A DNA stretch of 64,000 nucleotides from Peptoniphilus lacydonensis (GTDB taxonomy: Bacteria > Bacillota > Clostridia > Tissierellales > Peptoniphilaceae): positions 868,001 to 932,000 of the forward strand of contig NZ_FNWF01000003.1 in the NCBI RefSeq assembly GCF_900106515.1. Direction: 5' to 3'. Shown here piece after piece: positions 55,363 to 63,717 of the stretch (positions are counted from its first letter, which is position 1; every line of letters starts with the position of its first letter). A program made the translations under genes and the position numbers. The notes beneath the pieces were generated by a model. That model saw nothing but the letters and a program-made list of their open reading frames with translations. It was not told the origin of the DNA and made no database searches.

Positions 55363-56658
55363 TCACCTCAATGAATCGTATATAGTTTTTAAGTTGTATT
55401 CCATTATGTCTATAAAATCTTCTCCAATATCTCTTTCAATATCTTTATTAAGGTATTCCATGGAGATAAGTCCCTTTAAATCAGCATCAATTTCTTCAGC
55501 TATAATATCAGAACCGTTTTTTGGCATTCCATATTCATAAAAAATTGTGTTGATATTTTTGGACCTAGAATCGTCAATTACTTTTGTGAGTTTTTTAATA
55601 CTTGGAGAATCCATGCTTGTAAGAGATTGCAGAGGGTATTGAATTAGGTCAAAATCCTTTGCCAAATATGCAAAGGCAAAGTGGCTTACTATAAATTCCT
55701 TTCTCTTTGTATTTTTAAATAAATCTCTGTACTTATAGTCTAACTCTGTTAGCTCTCTTAAAGTTTTGGAAGCATTTTTTCTGTATATTTTTGCATTTTC
55801 TGGATATAGCTTGCTCATTTTATATTCAATGTCATTTACATATCTCTTGGCATTTCTAATGCTCATCCACGAATGGGGATCATAAGTTATTTTGTCCTCA
55901 TTAGTTGTGGAAGTATCTCTTAGTATTTCTAAATTAAGGTCTTCTCCATGCGAGTTAAGCATTTTATAAGATAATAAATCTGTAGAAACTCTGTCACTAA
56001 ACATAATCCACTTTCCTTTTTTAGGAAGTTTATAATATATTTCTCCATGTTCGTGACCCATCTCTAATTTATAAACTTTTTTATCCTCTACATTAATTAA
56101 ATTTTTTTGAGGAATATCTTCTCCAATATCTTCCATTAGTTTGCGACCTATTTTAACGAGTTCTTTTTCAGAATAATCTTTGTCACAATATAAGAAGGCA
56201 ATTCGCATATTGTCCTCGTGAGTGTGTCCAAAATCAAAGGAATAAGTTTCTCTATCAAAGCTACCTTTTACCATATATTGAAAATCTCCCATAGCTGCAG
56301 CACCTTTATAAGATATTAAATTTACACCACTTGCCAGATTTAGAATATCCAAATTAGGTAGAGTTTTAGAAATGTTGTCTGCCCAATTTTCCATGTTGGC
56401 ACCATTTATTATCAAAAGATTAGCATTAGACAGTTCCTTGATTTTTTTGGGAGTAGGCTCCCACAAATGAGGGTCTTGATTTTTTGGCATAAACATTCTA
56501 AGATCCACAGTATCTCCAACTACACTTTTAGTTAGACTGTAAACAGGATAAAAAGAAGTGTAAACCACAGGTCTATCATCTATATTTTTTTCATTGTCAC
56601 AAGCTACTAAAGAAGAGAACATTAAAATTATTAAAAAAATTTTTTTTATTTTTGACAT
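55363..56658 (-). CDS. znuA: Metal-binding lipoprotein of ABC transporter, ZnuA-like with a large insertion
   Basis: A 431-residue cluster A-I substrate-binding lipoprotein. Lipobox LVAC (Cys20) follows the signal peptide. Expected metal ligands are His64 (QDPHLWEPTP), His262 (DPHSWMSI), a later His (FIVSHFAFAYLA) and Glu (IFYEYGMP). In normal ZnuA the first two histidines are about 75 residues apart with a short His-rich loop; here they are 198 apart. The extra stretch (about 115-255) has GHTHED and GHEHGEIYYKLPKKGKWIMF and is of unknown fold. Start is ATG 56658 with GAGGAG. Confidence 0.9.
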   Translation of the reverse strand: MSKIKKIFLIILMFSSLVACDNEKNIDDRPVVYTSFYPVYSLTKSVVGDTVDLRMFMPKNQDPHLWEPTPKKIKELSNANLLIINGANMENWADNISKTLPNLDILNLASGVNLISYKGAAAMGDFQYMVKGSFDRETYSFDFGHTHEDNMRIAFLYCDKDYSEKELVKIGRKLMEDIGEDIPQKNLINVEDKKVYKLEMGHEHGEIYYKLPKKGKWIMFSDRVSTDLLSYKMLNSHGEDLNLEILRDTSTTNEDKITYDPHSWMSIRNAKRYVNDIEYKMSKLYPENAKIYRKNASKTLRELTELDYKYRDLFKNTKRKEFIVSHFAFAYLAKDFDLIQYPLQSLTSMDSPSIKKLTKVIDDSRSKNINTIFYEYGMPKNGSDIIAEEIDADLKGLISMEYLNKDIERDIGEDFIDIMEYNLKTIYDSLR

Positions 56659-56731
56659 ATTATCTCCTCTCAATTAAAAAAATTTATCCCCGATAAAAAT
56701 CGAGGATAGAACAAATAGATATAAAAAAATA

Positions 56732-57379
56732 TTATTCTGCAACTTCTTCGTAAACTTGATCGATAGTGACTGTTGGGCTTACGAAAGTTGGATACCAGTC
56801 GTCTTTTGCGAGCATTTCTTCGGCAGTGCCTCCAACTCTTAAATGAAAGTGTGGCATGTGATCTTCGCCATGGACAGGCATTAATAAAATTGTAGGATAT
56901 TTTCCATCAGAAGAAAATTCATACCAATAAAAAGTTTTTCCACCATGTTCCATAGGGTGTTTGGTCACATATTTGAAATTGGCTTTTTCAATTTCTGCTC
57001 CATTAGGTTCAGATAAAAAAGTTATGCTTTCATCGTCAATTTTTACTGCTCCAAAGTCGACAGCCACGTGATTTGCAAAATTAGATTTAGCTTCCTCTTC
57101 TGTTATATGATCTCTTTCAGCGACTTCTTCATATGCACCTTTTAAACCTTCATCGTCTTTGTAGTTTGCAATGCTATTCCATTCGCCTTCCCAATCAGAA
57201 AGAGAAACTTCTTCTGTTTTTTCTTCACTAGCTTTTGTATTTACATTTTGCTCGACTTTAGTATTACTTTCTTTTGCATTCGCATTATCTTCTACATTTC
57301 CATTATTTTTGTTGCAACCAATGAGTAAAGCAGAAGTCATAGCAAAAATAGCTAATGATGTTTTAAATTTTTTGTTCAT
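56732..57379 (-). CDS. zinT: ZinT-family zinc-binding lipoprotein
   Basis: A 215-residue exported protein. A lipobox (LIGC) is followed by an Asn/Glu/Lys-rich linker and a ZinT/YodA domain: LSDWEGEWNSIANYKDDEGL, KYVTKHPMEHGGKTFYWYEF and the HMPHFHLRVGG zinc motif. ZinT delivers zinc to ZnuA; in streptococci the same domain is fused to AdcA, while here it is separate and heads the operon. Start is ATG 57379 with AAAGGAGG; an extension to 57415 is unsupported. Confidence 0.93.
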   Translation of the reverse strand: MNKKFKTSLAIFAMTSALLIGCNKNNGNVEDNANAKESNTKVEQNVNTKASEEKTEEVSLSDWEGEWNSIANYKDDEGLKGAYEEVAERDHITEEEAKSNFANHVAVDFGAVKIDDESITFLSEPNGAEIEKANFKYVTKHPMEHGGKTFYWYEFSSDGKYPTILLMPVHGEDHMPHFHLRVGGTAEEMLAKDDWYPTFVSPTVTIDQVYEEVAE

Positions 57380-57450
57380 AAATCCTCCTTTTTTTAAGTA
57401 TTGATATTTTGTCAAAAAAGAAAATTAAAGTAATTTAAAGAAAAATAATT

Positions 57451-57467
57451 ATTTGTCCTAGACAAAT
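57451..57467. promoter_or_regulatory. Candidate operator upstream of zinT (inverted repeat)
   Basis: ATTTGTC-CTA-GACAAAT, a perfect 7-3-7 inverted repeat in the zinT-msrAB divergent gap (57380-57685). It sits near a possible minus-strand -35/-10 region for zinT. A metal-responsive repressor is likely but its family is not known from sequence. Confidence 0.5.
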
Positions 57468-57491
57468 TAGGAGTGACAAAATAATCGCAAC

Positions 57492-57524
57492 TTTCTTAAA
57501 TGATATTTTTTATCATTTAAGAAA
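57492..57524. promoter_or_regulatory. Perfect 14-bp inverted repeat in the zinT-msrAB gap
   Basis: TTTCTTAAATGATA, TTTTT loop, TATCATTTAAGAAA. No T run follows on either strand, so it is unlikely to be a terminator, and its central place between divergent genes suggests a shared control site. Confidence 0.5.
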
Positions 57525-57625
57525 TATAGTGTAACAATTTTAGAAAGTTTTTTTTAAGACCTTTACTAAATTATTTTTAATAGTTAAAAAGGATTTTACG
57601 AAAACTTTGTTAAGAGGAAAAAAGA

Positions 57626-57654
57626 TTGAAATCATAAAATAGTTTTTGTATAAA
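57626..57654 (+). promoter_or_regulatory. msrAB promoter
   Basis: TTGAAA (57626-57631), 17 bp, TATAAA (57649-57654), about 30 bp before the start codon. Confidence 0.65.
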
Positions 57655-57685
57655 TCTTTGGGGTATAGTTTTATAAGGTGATTAA

Positions 57686-58627
57686 ATGAATAATATTAAA
57701 ATCATATATTTAGCTGGTGGATGTTTTTGGGGAACAGAAGCTTATTTTAAAAAATTAAAGGGAATTTTAAAGACAAATGTTGGTTATGCCAATGGAGATG
57801 GTGACAAGACAAATTATGAAATAGTTTCAAGGACTGATCACGCAGAAACTGTAAAGATTTATTATGATTTTTCTAGAATTTCTCTAACAGAAATACTTCT
57901 TCATTATTTTAGGATAATAGATCCAAAATCAATTAATAGACAGGGAAATGATTTTGGCAGACAATATCGCACAGGAATTTACTGGGAAGATGGCGATGAA
58001 GAATCTGAAAGAATAATAAAAGAATTTATAAAATATGAAGAAGATAAAATTGGAAAAGTTGCAGTAGAAATTTCTTCAATTAAAAATTTTGTAAAGGCAG
58101 AGGATTATCATCAAGATTATTTAGACAAAAATCCTATGGGATATTGTCATGTTAATTTAAATTGGGCAGATGAACCTATAATTGATGACGACAGAAAATT
58201 TGCAGAAAAAAATAAAAGAGAATTTTTAGATGACTTAAGTTATGATGTAATGGAAAATGCTGATACTGAAAGACCTTTTACAAGTAATTTAAACGATGAA
58301 TATAGAAAAGGTATTTATGTAGATAAACTTTCAAAGAAACCTCTTTTTGCATCAAGTGACAAATTTGATTCAGGTTGTGGATGGCCTTCTTTCTCAAGAC
58401 CAATTATTTCAAATTATTTGGAAGAAGAGAAGGATAATTCTTTTGGAATGATAAGAACAGAGGTAAAATCAAAATCATCGGATTCACATTTAGGCCATGT
58501 TTTTAATGATGGGCCAAGAGAAACGGGGGGACTTAGATATTGCATAAATGGCGCAGCACTTGAGTTTATTCCTTATGAAGATATGGACGATGAGGGATAT
58601 TCTGATTACAAAATTTTTGTAAAATAA
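57686..58627 (+). CDS. msrAB: Fused peptide methionine sulfoxide reductase MsrA-MsrB
   Basis: A 313-residue enzyme that repairs both stereoisomers of methionine sulfoxide. The MsrA half (1-155) has the catalytic Cys13 in AGGCFWGTEAYF, with YCHVNL near its end. The MsrB half (about 175-300) has SDKFDSGCGWPSFSRP, RTEVKSKSSDSHLGHVFNDGP and the catalytic cysteine in LRYCINGAAL. The MsrB zinc cysteines appear to be absent. It is divergent from the zinc operon. Confidence 0.95.
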   Translation: MNNIKIIYLAGGCFWGTEAYFKKLKGILKTNVGYANGDGDKTNYEIVSRTDHAETVKIYYDFSRISLTEILLHYFRIIDPKSINRQGNDFGRQYRTGIYWEDGDEESERIIKEFIKYEEDKIGKVAVEISSIKNFVKAEDYHQDYLDKNPMGYCHVNLNWADEPIIDDDRKFAEKNKREFLDDLSYDVMENADTERPFTSNLNDEYRKGIYVDKLSKKPLFASSDKFDSGCGWPSFSRPIISNYLEEEKDNSFGMIRTEVKSKSSDSHLGHVFNDGPRETGGLRYCINGAALEFIPYEDMDDEGYSDYKIFVK

Positions 58628-58647
58628 AAGTTTTAAAAATCAAAGGG

Positions 58648-58682
58648 AAAAGGCTCACTACCAAAAGTAATGAGCCTTTTTA
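58648..58682. terminator. Terminator after msrAB
   Basis: AAAAGGCTCA pairs with TGAGCCTTTT around ACTACCAAAAGTA, followed by T residues; it also serves the convergent gene at 58712. Confidence 0.92.
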
Positions 58683-58711
58683 GGGTAAATATTTATTAAA
58701 ATTTAAAAATT

Positions 58712-59383
58712 TTAAGCTTTTCCTTCAAGACCCTTGTCTACTAAAGCTTGCTTAGCTGGGTCGATTTTTGGAGTATCCATTGTAAATGAATTGTTTACTA
58801 CTGTAAAGTCAAAGTATCCAAGTCTTGCAACTGGTCTTATTTTACATACGTCTACTTTATCTTCATCTGTTATAAATTCATCTTTAACATGAATTCCAAC
58901 AACTTCTCCTATAATTATGTCAATTGTATTTAGTTTATCTACACCAGGAAGTCTAAGAGTTTGTACATATTTTATTTCATATTGTACTGGTGATGCCTTT
59001 ACTCTTGCAACATCTACTATTTTTGATTCTGCTTTTTCAAGACCGCAGTAATCAAATTTGTCTTTAAATCCTTCAGGAAGTTCTGCAATTGAAGATTTAT
59101 TCATTGCTTCTGCAAGATCTTCTGATACCATGTTGTAAACAAATTCACCAGTTCTTTCAATATTTTTTACAGTATTTTTTCTATCGTCAAATACATTTTG
59201 ATTTGCAGAAAATAAAACTAGTGGTGGATCAAAAGTTAAATTTGTAAATTGTGAATATGGGGCAATATTATCTGTTCCATCTTCATTTTTAGTTGATATC
59301 CAACCGATTACTCTTGGTACTGTACATGATTTAAATGGATTTTTCTTTAGTCCATGATTATTTTTCTTAGGTTCGTAAAACAT
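58712..59383 (-). CDS. Flavin reductase family protein (FMN-binding split barrel)
   Basis: A 223-residue flavoprotein of the DIM6/NTAB flavin reductase-like family. SCTVPRVIGWISTKNEDGTDNIAPYSQFTNLTFDPPLVLFS is the FMN-binding barrel core, followed by TVKNIERTGEFVYNMVSEDLAEAMNKSS. Substrate unknown. It lies 27 bp after the YjiH-family gene on the same strand. Confidence 0.85.
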   Translation of the reverse strand: MFYEPKKNNHGLKKNPFKSCTVPRVIGWISTKNEDGTDNIAPYSQFTNLTFDPPLVLFSANQNVFDDRKNTVKNIERTGEFVYNMVSEDLAEAMNKSSIAELPEGFKDKFDYCGLEKAESKIVDVARVKASPVQYEIKYVQTLRLPGVDKLNTIDIIIGEVVGIHVKDEFITDEDKVDVCKIRPVARLGYFDFTVVNNSFTMDTPKIDPAKQALVDKGLEGKA

Positions 59384-59410
59384 AAAATCTCTCCTTTTGT
59401 TAAGTAATTA

Positions 59411-60742
59411 TTATTTAATTATTAAAAATGCTATTGGTGTGGTGATTAAGAAACACAATATAGTTCTTTCAAACCATATAAGTACTAAGTCCTTAATTGA
59501 TACATCTATTTCAGAAGCTACAATTGTAGGAATTGTAGTTGAAAACATTATTACTTGTGCAACGCTCATTACAGAGATTATAAATCTTGTAACAAGAGGT
59601 GCCTTAGTTATTACCATGACTGGCAAAAACATTTCTGCTAAGCCAAGCATTGCTGCTTTAGCTGCAAGCAATGGTTCAGGTACTCTAAGTAAAAGTGTAA
59701 GAGGATATAATATATATCCAAAGTAATCGAAAACCTTAGTGTAGTTTGCAATTATAAGAGCAATTAAACCAATTGACATAAAATTTGGAAGAACTTCAAA
59801 TGCCAAATTAAAGGAATCTAATACATTTTTTGCAGTTCTAGGTAAAACAGGACCAGAATTTTTGCAAAGAGTTAGAGCTTCATTTAAAGAAGCTTTAAAT
59901 AAATTTCCTTCAAGTTTTTCTTCAGGATAGCCTTCCTTATTCTCGTAATAAACATTAGGTGCTGTTGATATAGGAGGTATTCTAACTGTAATAGCACTAA
60001 GAAAAAAAGTTACAAATAGAGATACAAAAACATATTCTCCCCAATATGCCATTAGATCAGTTGTGTTTGCAATAACAATTAAAAATGAAATTGCTACTGT
60101 GGTAAAACCAGTGACAACTGCTATTGCCTCCCTTAGGGTATATTTTCTTTCTTTATATAAATCATCAGTCATCATAACTCCAACAGCAGTTGATCCCATA
60201 AAAGCAGCCACTGCAATTACAGCAGTTCTTCCTGGAGTTTTCCAAATTTTTCTCATTACAGGTCTTAAAAAATTTCCAATAAAATCAATAAAACCATAAT
60301 CCATTAGAAATGTAATAAATATGGCAGATACAGGTATGAGAATTCCAACTTGTATTGCGAGTGAATTAAACAAAAAAGGACCATGATCGGATCTTGATAC
60401 AGCTTCTGGTGCAAAACCTGAAAACAAATAAATTGTAAAAAATGCACCAATTAATTTAGTAATAGAAAATATAGTTGAAACCTTATCTTCATTCCAATTT
60501 TTCTTTACAAAAGGTCTAATTGCTCCAATCATTATTATTATAAAAGCATAAGTTGTGGCAACTTTTGGAAAATTATTTATAAATAATGAAATTACATATT
60601 CAAGTGGAATTGTTGAAGACCCATTTACCTTTATAGGTATGAAAAATACAAAAATACCAATTGCACTTAGAATAATAAATTTAAATAGCAGCTTTGGATC
60701 TTTATAAAGTTTCTCATCAGTATGTAAAGTTTTCTCATTCAC
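59411..60742 (-). CDS. YjiH-family membrane protein with nucleoside-recognition (Gate) domains
   Basis: A 443-residue integral membrane protein of the YjiH family. About ten hydrophobic segments include the two Gate-type parts, AAFMGSTAVGVMMTDDLYKERKYT in the middle and KAAMLGLAEMFLPVMVITKAPLVTRFIISVMSVAQVIMFS near the end. Function is unproven; a transporter is likely. The start is GTG 60742, six bases after GGAGGG. It is divergent from the AraC regulator. Confidence 0.8.
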   Translation of the reverse strand: MNEKTLHTDEKLYKDPKLLFKFIILSAIGIFVFFIPIKVNGSSTIPLEYVISLFINNFPKVATTYAFIIIMIGAIRPFVKKNWNEDKVSTIFSITKLIGAFFTIYLFSGFAPEAVSRSDHGPFLFNSLAIQVGILIPVSAIFITFLMDYGFIDFIGNFLRPVMRKIWKTPGRTAVIAVAAFMGSTAVGVMMTDDLYKERKYTLREAIAVVTGFTTVAISFLIVIANTTDLMAYWGEYVFVSLFVTFFLSAITVRIPPISTAPNVYYENKEGYPEEKLEGNLFKASLNEALTLCKNSGPVLPRTAKNVLDSFNLAFEVLPNFMSIGLIALIIANYTKVFDYFGYILYPLTLLLRVPEPLLAAKAAMLGLAEMFLPVMVITKAPLVTRFIISVMSVAQVIMFSTTIPTIVASEIDVSIKDLVLIWFERTILCFLITTPIAFLIIK

Positions 60743-60884
60743 ATAAATCCCTCCTTCTTGATTAAATAATAAACTTTTTAAGATAGGTTTCACATGGAAT
60801 ATATTGCTTTATATTTTGAAGTTTTTGCTTTATAATTTAATTACAATAAAGTGATAAGATTTTATAGATAAGAAGAGGATAAAC

Positions 60885-62087
60885 ATGGAAGAAAAAGTAC
60901 TTTTATACGACATGATAACTAAAGAATATATTTACAACTTAATTTATGGTGACCTTGCTCGTGCAAAATTATTTAAAGACACTTTTGAAAGCTATAAATT
61001 AAATTTAAAGACAAATTATATTTTAATTGTGATGTACGATGATTTTTGGAAAATTTGCAGAAATAAGGACAATCAATACAGATACTACATTAAGAAAAAA
61101 CTTTTGTCTTACACTAGAGTGATTTTAAAAAATTATAAAACTATCTCCACCACACTAACTGGAACGGATAAAATAATAATTTTTTTAGATTGTGAAGGAA
61201 AAGATGAAAAAGATGCATATAAATTGAGTATGGAAGTTGCAAAAAAGATAATTGATGAACTAAAAAATAATATAATAAATTCTGTAAGTATTGGTATAAG
61301 TTCTTATTGTGAAAGCGACAGAGAAATAGCAAAGTGTTACGAAGAAGCTTTTAGCGTTTTGGAAAATATTTTTAACAAGGGCAGAGGGAAAATATTAAGG
61401 CCCACAAAAGTTAATTTAAATGTAGAGGAAAATTATAAATCTCAAATTGACAAAAATATTTATGAGTTATTGATAAGAATTGGATTTCAAGATAGAGAGG
61501 CTTCTTATGAAATTATAGACGAAATAATAGAAGAAATGATAGGTAGAAATATGACAGAGGAGTATGTAAAGTCAAATGCAATAAGAATTTTAGTTGAAAT
61601 TACAAATTACTTTAAAAGGGAAAATTCCAAGTCAGATCTTTCTATTTTAATTGTTAAAATCATAGAAAAAATTGTAGATGCAAATAATATTGAAGACATA
61701 AATAATTATCTAAAAAAGACAATTGATCTTATAGATAGAGAATTGGATAGAGAAGATAGTAAAGAACTTGCTATGAATAATGCAAAAGCTTATATAGAAA
61801 AATATTATATGAATGATATAAGTTTAGATAAAATTTCTTTAGTTGCTGGATATAGCAAGAGCCATTTCTCAAGGACTTTTAAGGAATATGTTGACAAAAA
61901 TTTTTCAAAATATTTAATAGAAGTTAGAGTTGCAAATGCAGAAAAACTTTTGAGAAGTTCGGACAAAACAATTTACGATATTTCACTTGATGTTGGTTTT
62001 AATGACTACTCTTATTTTTCTAAAGCTTTCAAGGAGATTTATGAACTTAGTCCAAAGGATTATAGAGATAGAAAAATTAAATCATAA
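60885..62087 (+). CDS. AraC-family transcriptional regulator (YesN-like)
   Basis: A 400-residue regulator. The C-terminal 100 residues are two AraC helix-turn-helix motifs (DISLDKISLVAGYSKSHFSRTFKEYVDKNFSKYL and TIYDISLDVGFNDYSYFSKAFKEIYELSPKDYR). The long N-terminal part resembles the degenerate GGDEF-like region of YesN response regulators (SVSIGISSYCESDREIAKCYEEAF), with no receiver domain or membrane segment. Likely controls the divergent yjiH-flavin reductase operon across a 142-bp gap (inference). Confidence 0.85.
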   Translation: MEEKVLLYDMITKEYIYNLIYGDLARAKLFKDTFESYKLNLKTNYILIVMYDDFWKICRNKDNQYRYYIKKKLLSYTRVILKNYKTISTTLTGTDKIIIFLDCEGKDEKDAYKLSMEVAKKIIDELKNNIINSVSIGISSYCESDREIAKCYEEAFSVLENIFNKGRGKILRPTKVNLNVEENYKSQIDKNIYELLIRIGFQDREASYEIIDEIIEEMIGRNMTEEYVKSNAIRILVEITNYFKRENSKSDLSILIVKIIEKIVDANNIEDINNYLKKTIDLIDRELDREDSKELAMNNAKAYIEKYYMNDISLDKISLVAGYSKSHFSRTFKEYVDKNFSKYLIEVRVANAEKLLRSSDKTIYDISLDVGFNDYSYFSKAFKEIYELSPKDYRDRKIKS

Positions 62088-62110
62088 GGTTTTTTGTTAA
62101 AAAGCTTTAA

Positions 62111-62139
62111 TTGTTCTGCAAAAAATTTTATGTTAGAAT
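62111..62139 (+). promoter_or_regulatory. Promoter of the mgtE leader
   Basis: TTGTTC (62111-62116), 17 bp, TAGAAT (62134-62139), about 20 bp before the leader ORF. Confidence 0.65.
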
Positions 62140-62160
62140 TAAAAATATGGAGGTGTTTAC

Positions 62161-62247
62161 ATGGATACCAGTCGACCCTGGAAAATTATTTGTGTAAGAA
62201 GTCTAAGTGATAAGGAATTATTTTTAGAAGATTTATTTATAAGATAA
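62161..62247 (+). CDS. 28-residue leader peptide upstream of mgtE
   Basis: A small ORF with a good ribosome binding site (GGAGGTG at 62150-62156) and an ATG start. The peptide begins MDTSRPWKIICVRSLSD and ends FIR. It lies between a promoter and an intrinsic terminator that precedes mgtE, the layout of a translated attenuation leader. I know no family for it. It could instead be a chance ORF, but the spacing of its ribosome binding site argues against that. Confidence 0.6.
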   Translation: MDTSRPWKIICVRSLSDKELFLEDLFIR

Positions 62248-62269
62248 GTCTATTTAATTATGCCTCTTT

Positions 62270-62292
62270 ACCGCTTAGATAAGCGGTTTTTG
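62270..62292 (+). terminator. Intrinsic terminator (attenuator) between leader ORF and mgtE
   Basis: ACCGCT pairs with AGCGGT (extending to TTA/TAA) followed by five T residues, ending 20 bp before the mgtE start. Transcripts from 62140 must pass it to reach mgtE. Confidence 0.8.
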
Positions 62293-62312
62293 TGCCAATT
62301 AGGAGGTATGAT

Positions 62313-63641
62313 GTGAAAAAATATGATGTAGAAAAATTAAAAGAGCTTCAAAATGAAATTAATAGAATGGATCCTGTTGATATTGCAGAAAATCTTGAAG
62401 AGCTTCCAAAAGAAGAAGTTGCCATTTGGATAAAACTTTTGAACAAGGATCTTTTGGCAGATGCTTTTTCACTTTTGCCAAGAGATAAAAAAATTGAGAT
62501 AATGGGTTCTCTTTCAGAAGAAAGGATTATGACTCTTATGAAAGACTTGGAAGAAGATGAACTTGTAGATACACTTCAAGAACTTCCGGCCAATATGGTA
62601 AGAAAATTAATGGATCATTTTATTGAAGCTGAAAGAAGACCTATAATAAATGAACTATTAGGCTATCCAAAGGAATCTGTTGGTTCTATTATGTCAGTTG
62701 GATTTATTTTTGTGAAGAGCAGTGCAAGTCCAGTGGAAGCACTAGAAAAGATAATTCACTCAGATTTAGACGCAGATAGACTTGAACAAGTTTGGGTTAC
62801 AAATAGTTCACTTGTTTTGATAGGTTATGTAAACTTAGCAGACCTCATTCGTAATAAAAATAAAAGTGACAAAGTAGAAGACTTTATGAATTCAGTGAAT
62901 TTTAGTGTCTATGCAACAGATGACCAAGAAGTAGTTGCAAAACTTGCGCACAGATATGATTTGTCAGAAATTCCCGTAACAGATTCAGAGGGAAGACTTG
63001 TGGGAATTGTTCCAGTTGAGTGGGCAATCGATGTAATGCATGATGAATATGACGAAGACCTTGGAAATATTCATGGTATTAGCGATTCTTCTTCAGAACA
63101 CTATTGGGATAAGTCAGTTTTTGAACTAGCAAAGAATAGGACTATGTGGCTTATAATTTGTCTTGTCACAGCAACTTTTACGAGTTTTATTATAAAGAGA
63201 TATGAATCACTTTTAGCGACAAGTGTTGCCCTTGCAGCATACATTCCAATGCTAATGGATTCAGGTGGAAACGCAGGGACACAATCATCAACAACAATTA
63301 TAAGAGGACTTTATACAGGAGAAATAGAATTCAAAGAATTTTTGAGCGTAATGTTTAAAGAATTTAGAATAGGAATACTTGTTGGACTTGCTCTTGTAAT
63401 AGTAAATATAGTTAGAATGTCTATACTTGATGATGTAAGTATTGGAGTTACCATGACAGTTTCTTTGACACTTTTAACGACGATAATACTTTCTAAAATG
63501 ATTGGAGGAATACTACCTTTAATTGCAGAAAAATTAAAAGTAGATCCAACAATTATGGCAGGGCCACTTATCACGACAATAGTAGACACATTGGTGTTAT
63601 TTGTATATTTTGAAATAGCAACAGTTCTAATTGGAGTTTAA
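62313..63641 (+). CDS. mgtE: Magnesium transporter MgtE
   Basis: A 442-residue magnesium channel. Residues 1-130 are the MgtE N domain with helical repeats (DPVDIAENLEELPKEEVAIWIKLL). Two CBS domains follow (about 135-255). The C-terminal region has five membrane helices with the selectivity segment YIPMLMDSGGNAGTQSSTTIIRGL and the end MAGPLITTIVDTLVLFVYF. The start is GTG 62313, six bases after AGGAGG; an upstream in-frame GTG at 62292 lies inside the attenuator. Regulation by the leader is inferred. Confidence 0.93.
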   Translation: MKKYDVEKLKELQNEINRMDPVDIAENLEELPKEEVAIWIKLLNKDLLADAFSLLPRDKKIEIMGSLSEERIMTLMKDLEEDELVDTLQELPANMVRKLMDHFIEAERRPIINELLGYPKESVGSIMSVGFIFVKSSASPVEALEKIIHSDLDADRLEQVWVTNSSLVLIGYVNLADLIRNKNKSDKVEDFMNSVNFSVYATDDQEVVAKLAHRYDLSEIPVTDSEGRLVGIVPVEWAIDVMHDEYDEDLGNIHGISDSSSEHYWDKSVFELAKNRTMWLIICLVTATFTSFIIKRYESLLATSVALAAYIPMLMDSGGNAGTQSSTTIIRGLYTGEIEFKEFLSVMFKEFRIGILVGLALVIVNIVRMSILDDVSIGVTMTVSLTLLTTIILSKMIGGILPLIAEKLKVDPTIMAGPLITTIVDTLVLFVYFEIATVLIGV

Positions 63642-63681
63642 AATTTAATAAATTAAAGGCATTGGAAAGATAATTTATAAA

Positions 63682-63717
63682 AAAGGGGAAGACTGAATTT
63701 TAGTTCTTCCCTTTAAT
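63682..63717. terminator. Terminator between mgtE and the last gene
   Basis: AAAGGGGAAGACT pairs with AGTTCTTCCCTTT around GAATTTT, with AT-rich flanks on both sides; convergent genes share it. Confidence 0.9.

Noticed and set aside
60787-60800. GTTTCACATGGAAT, similar to parS, in the yjiH-araC gap
   Set aside because: It breaks the CACGTG core and is not palindromic; better explained by chance or by the AraC control region.
62140-62312. M-box magnesium riboswitch before mgtE
   Set aside because: None of the conserved M-box segments is visible; the region instead contains a translated ORF and a terminator.
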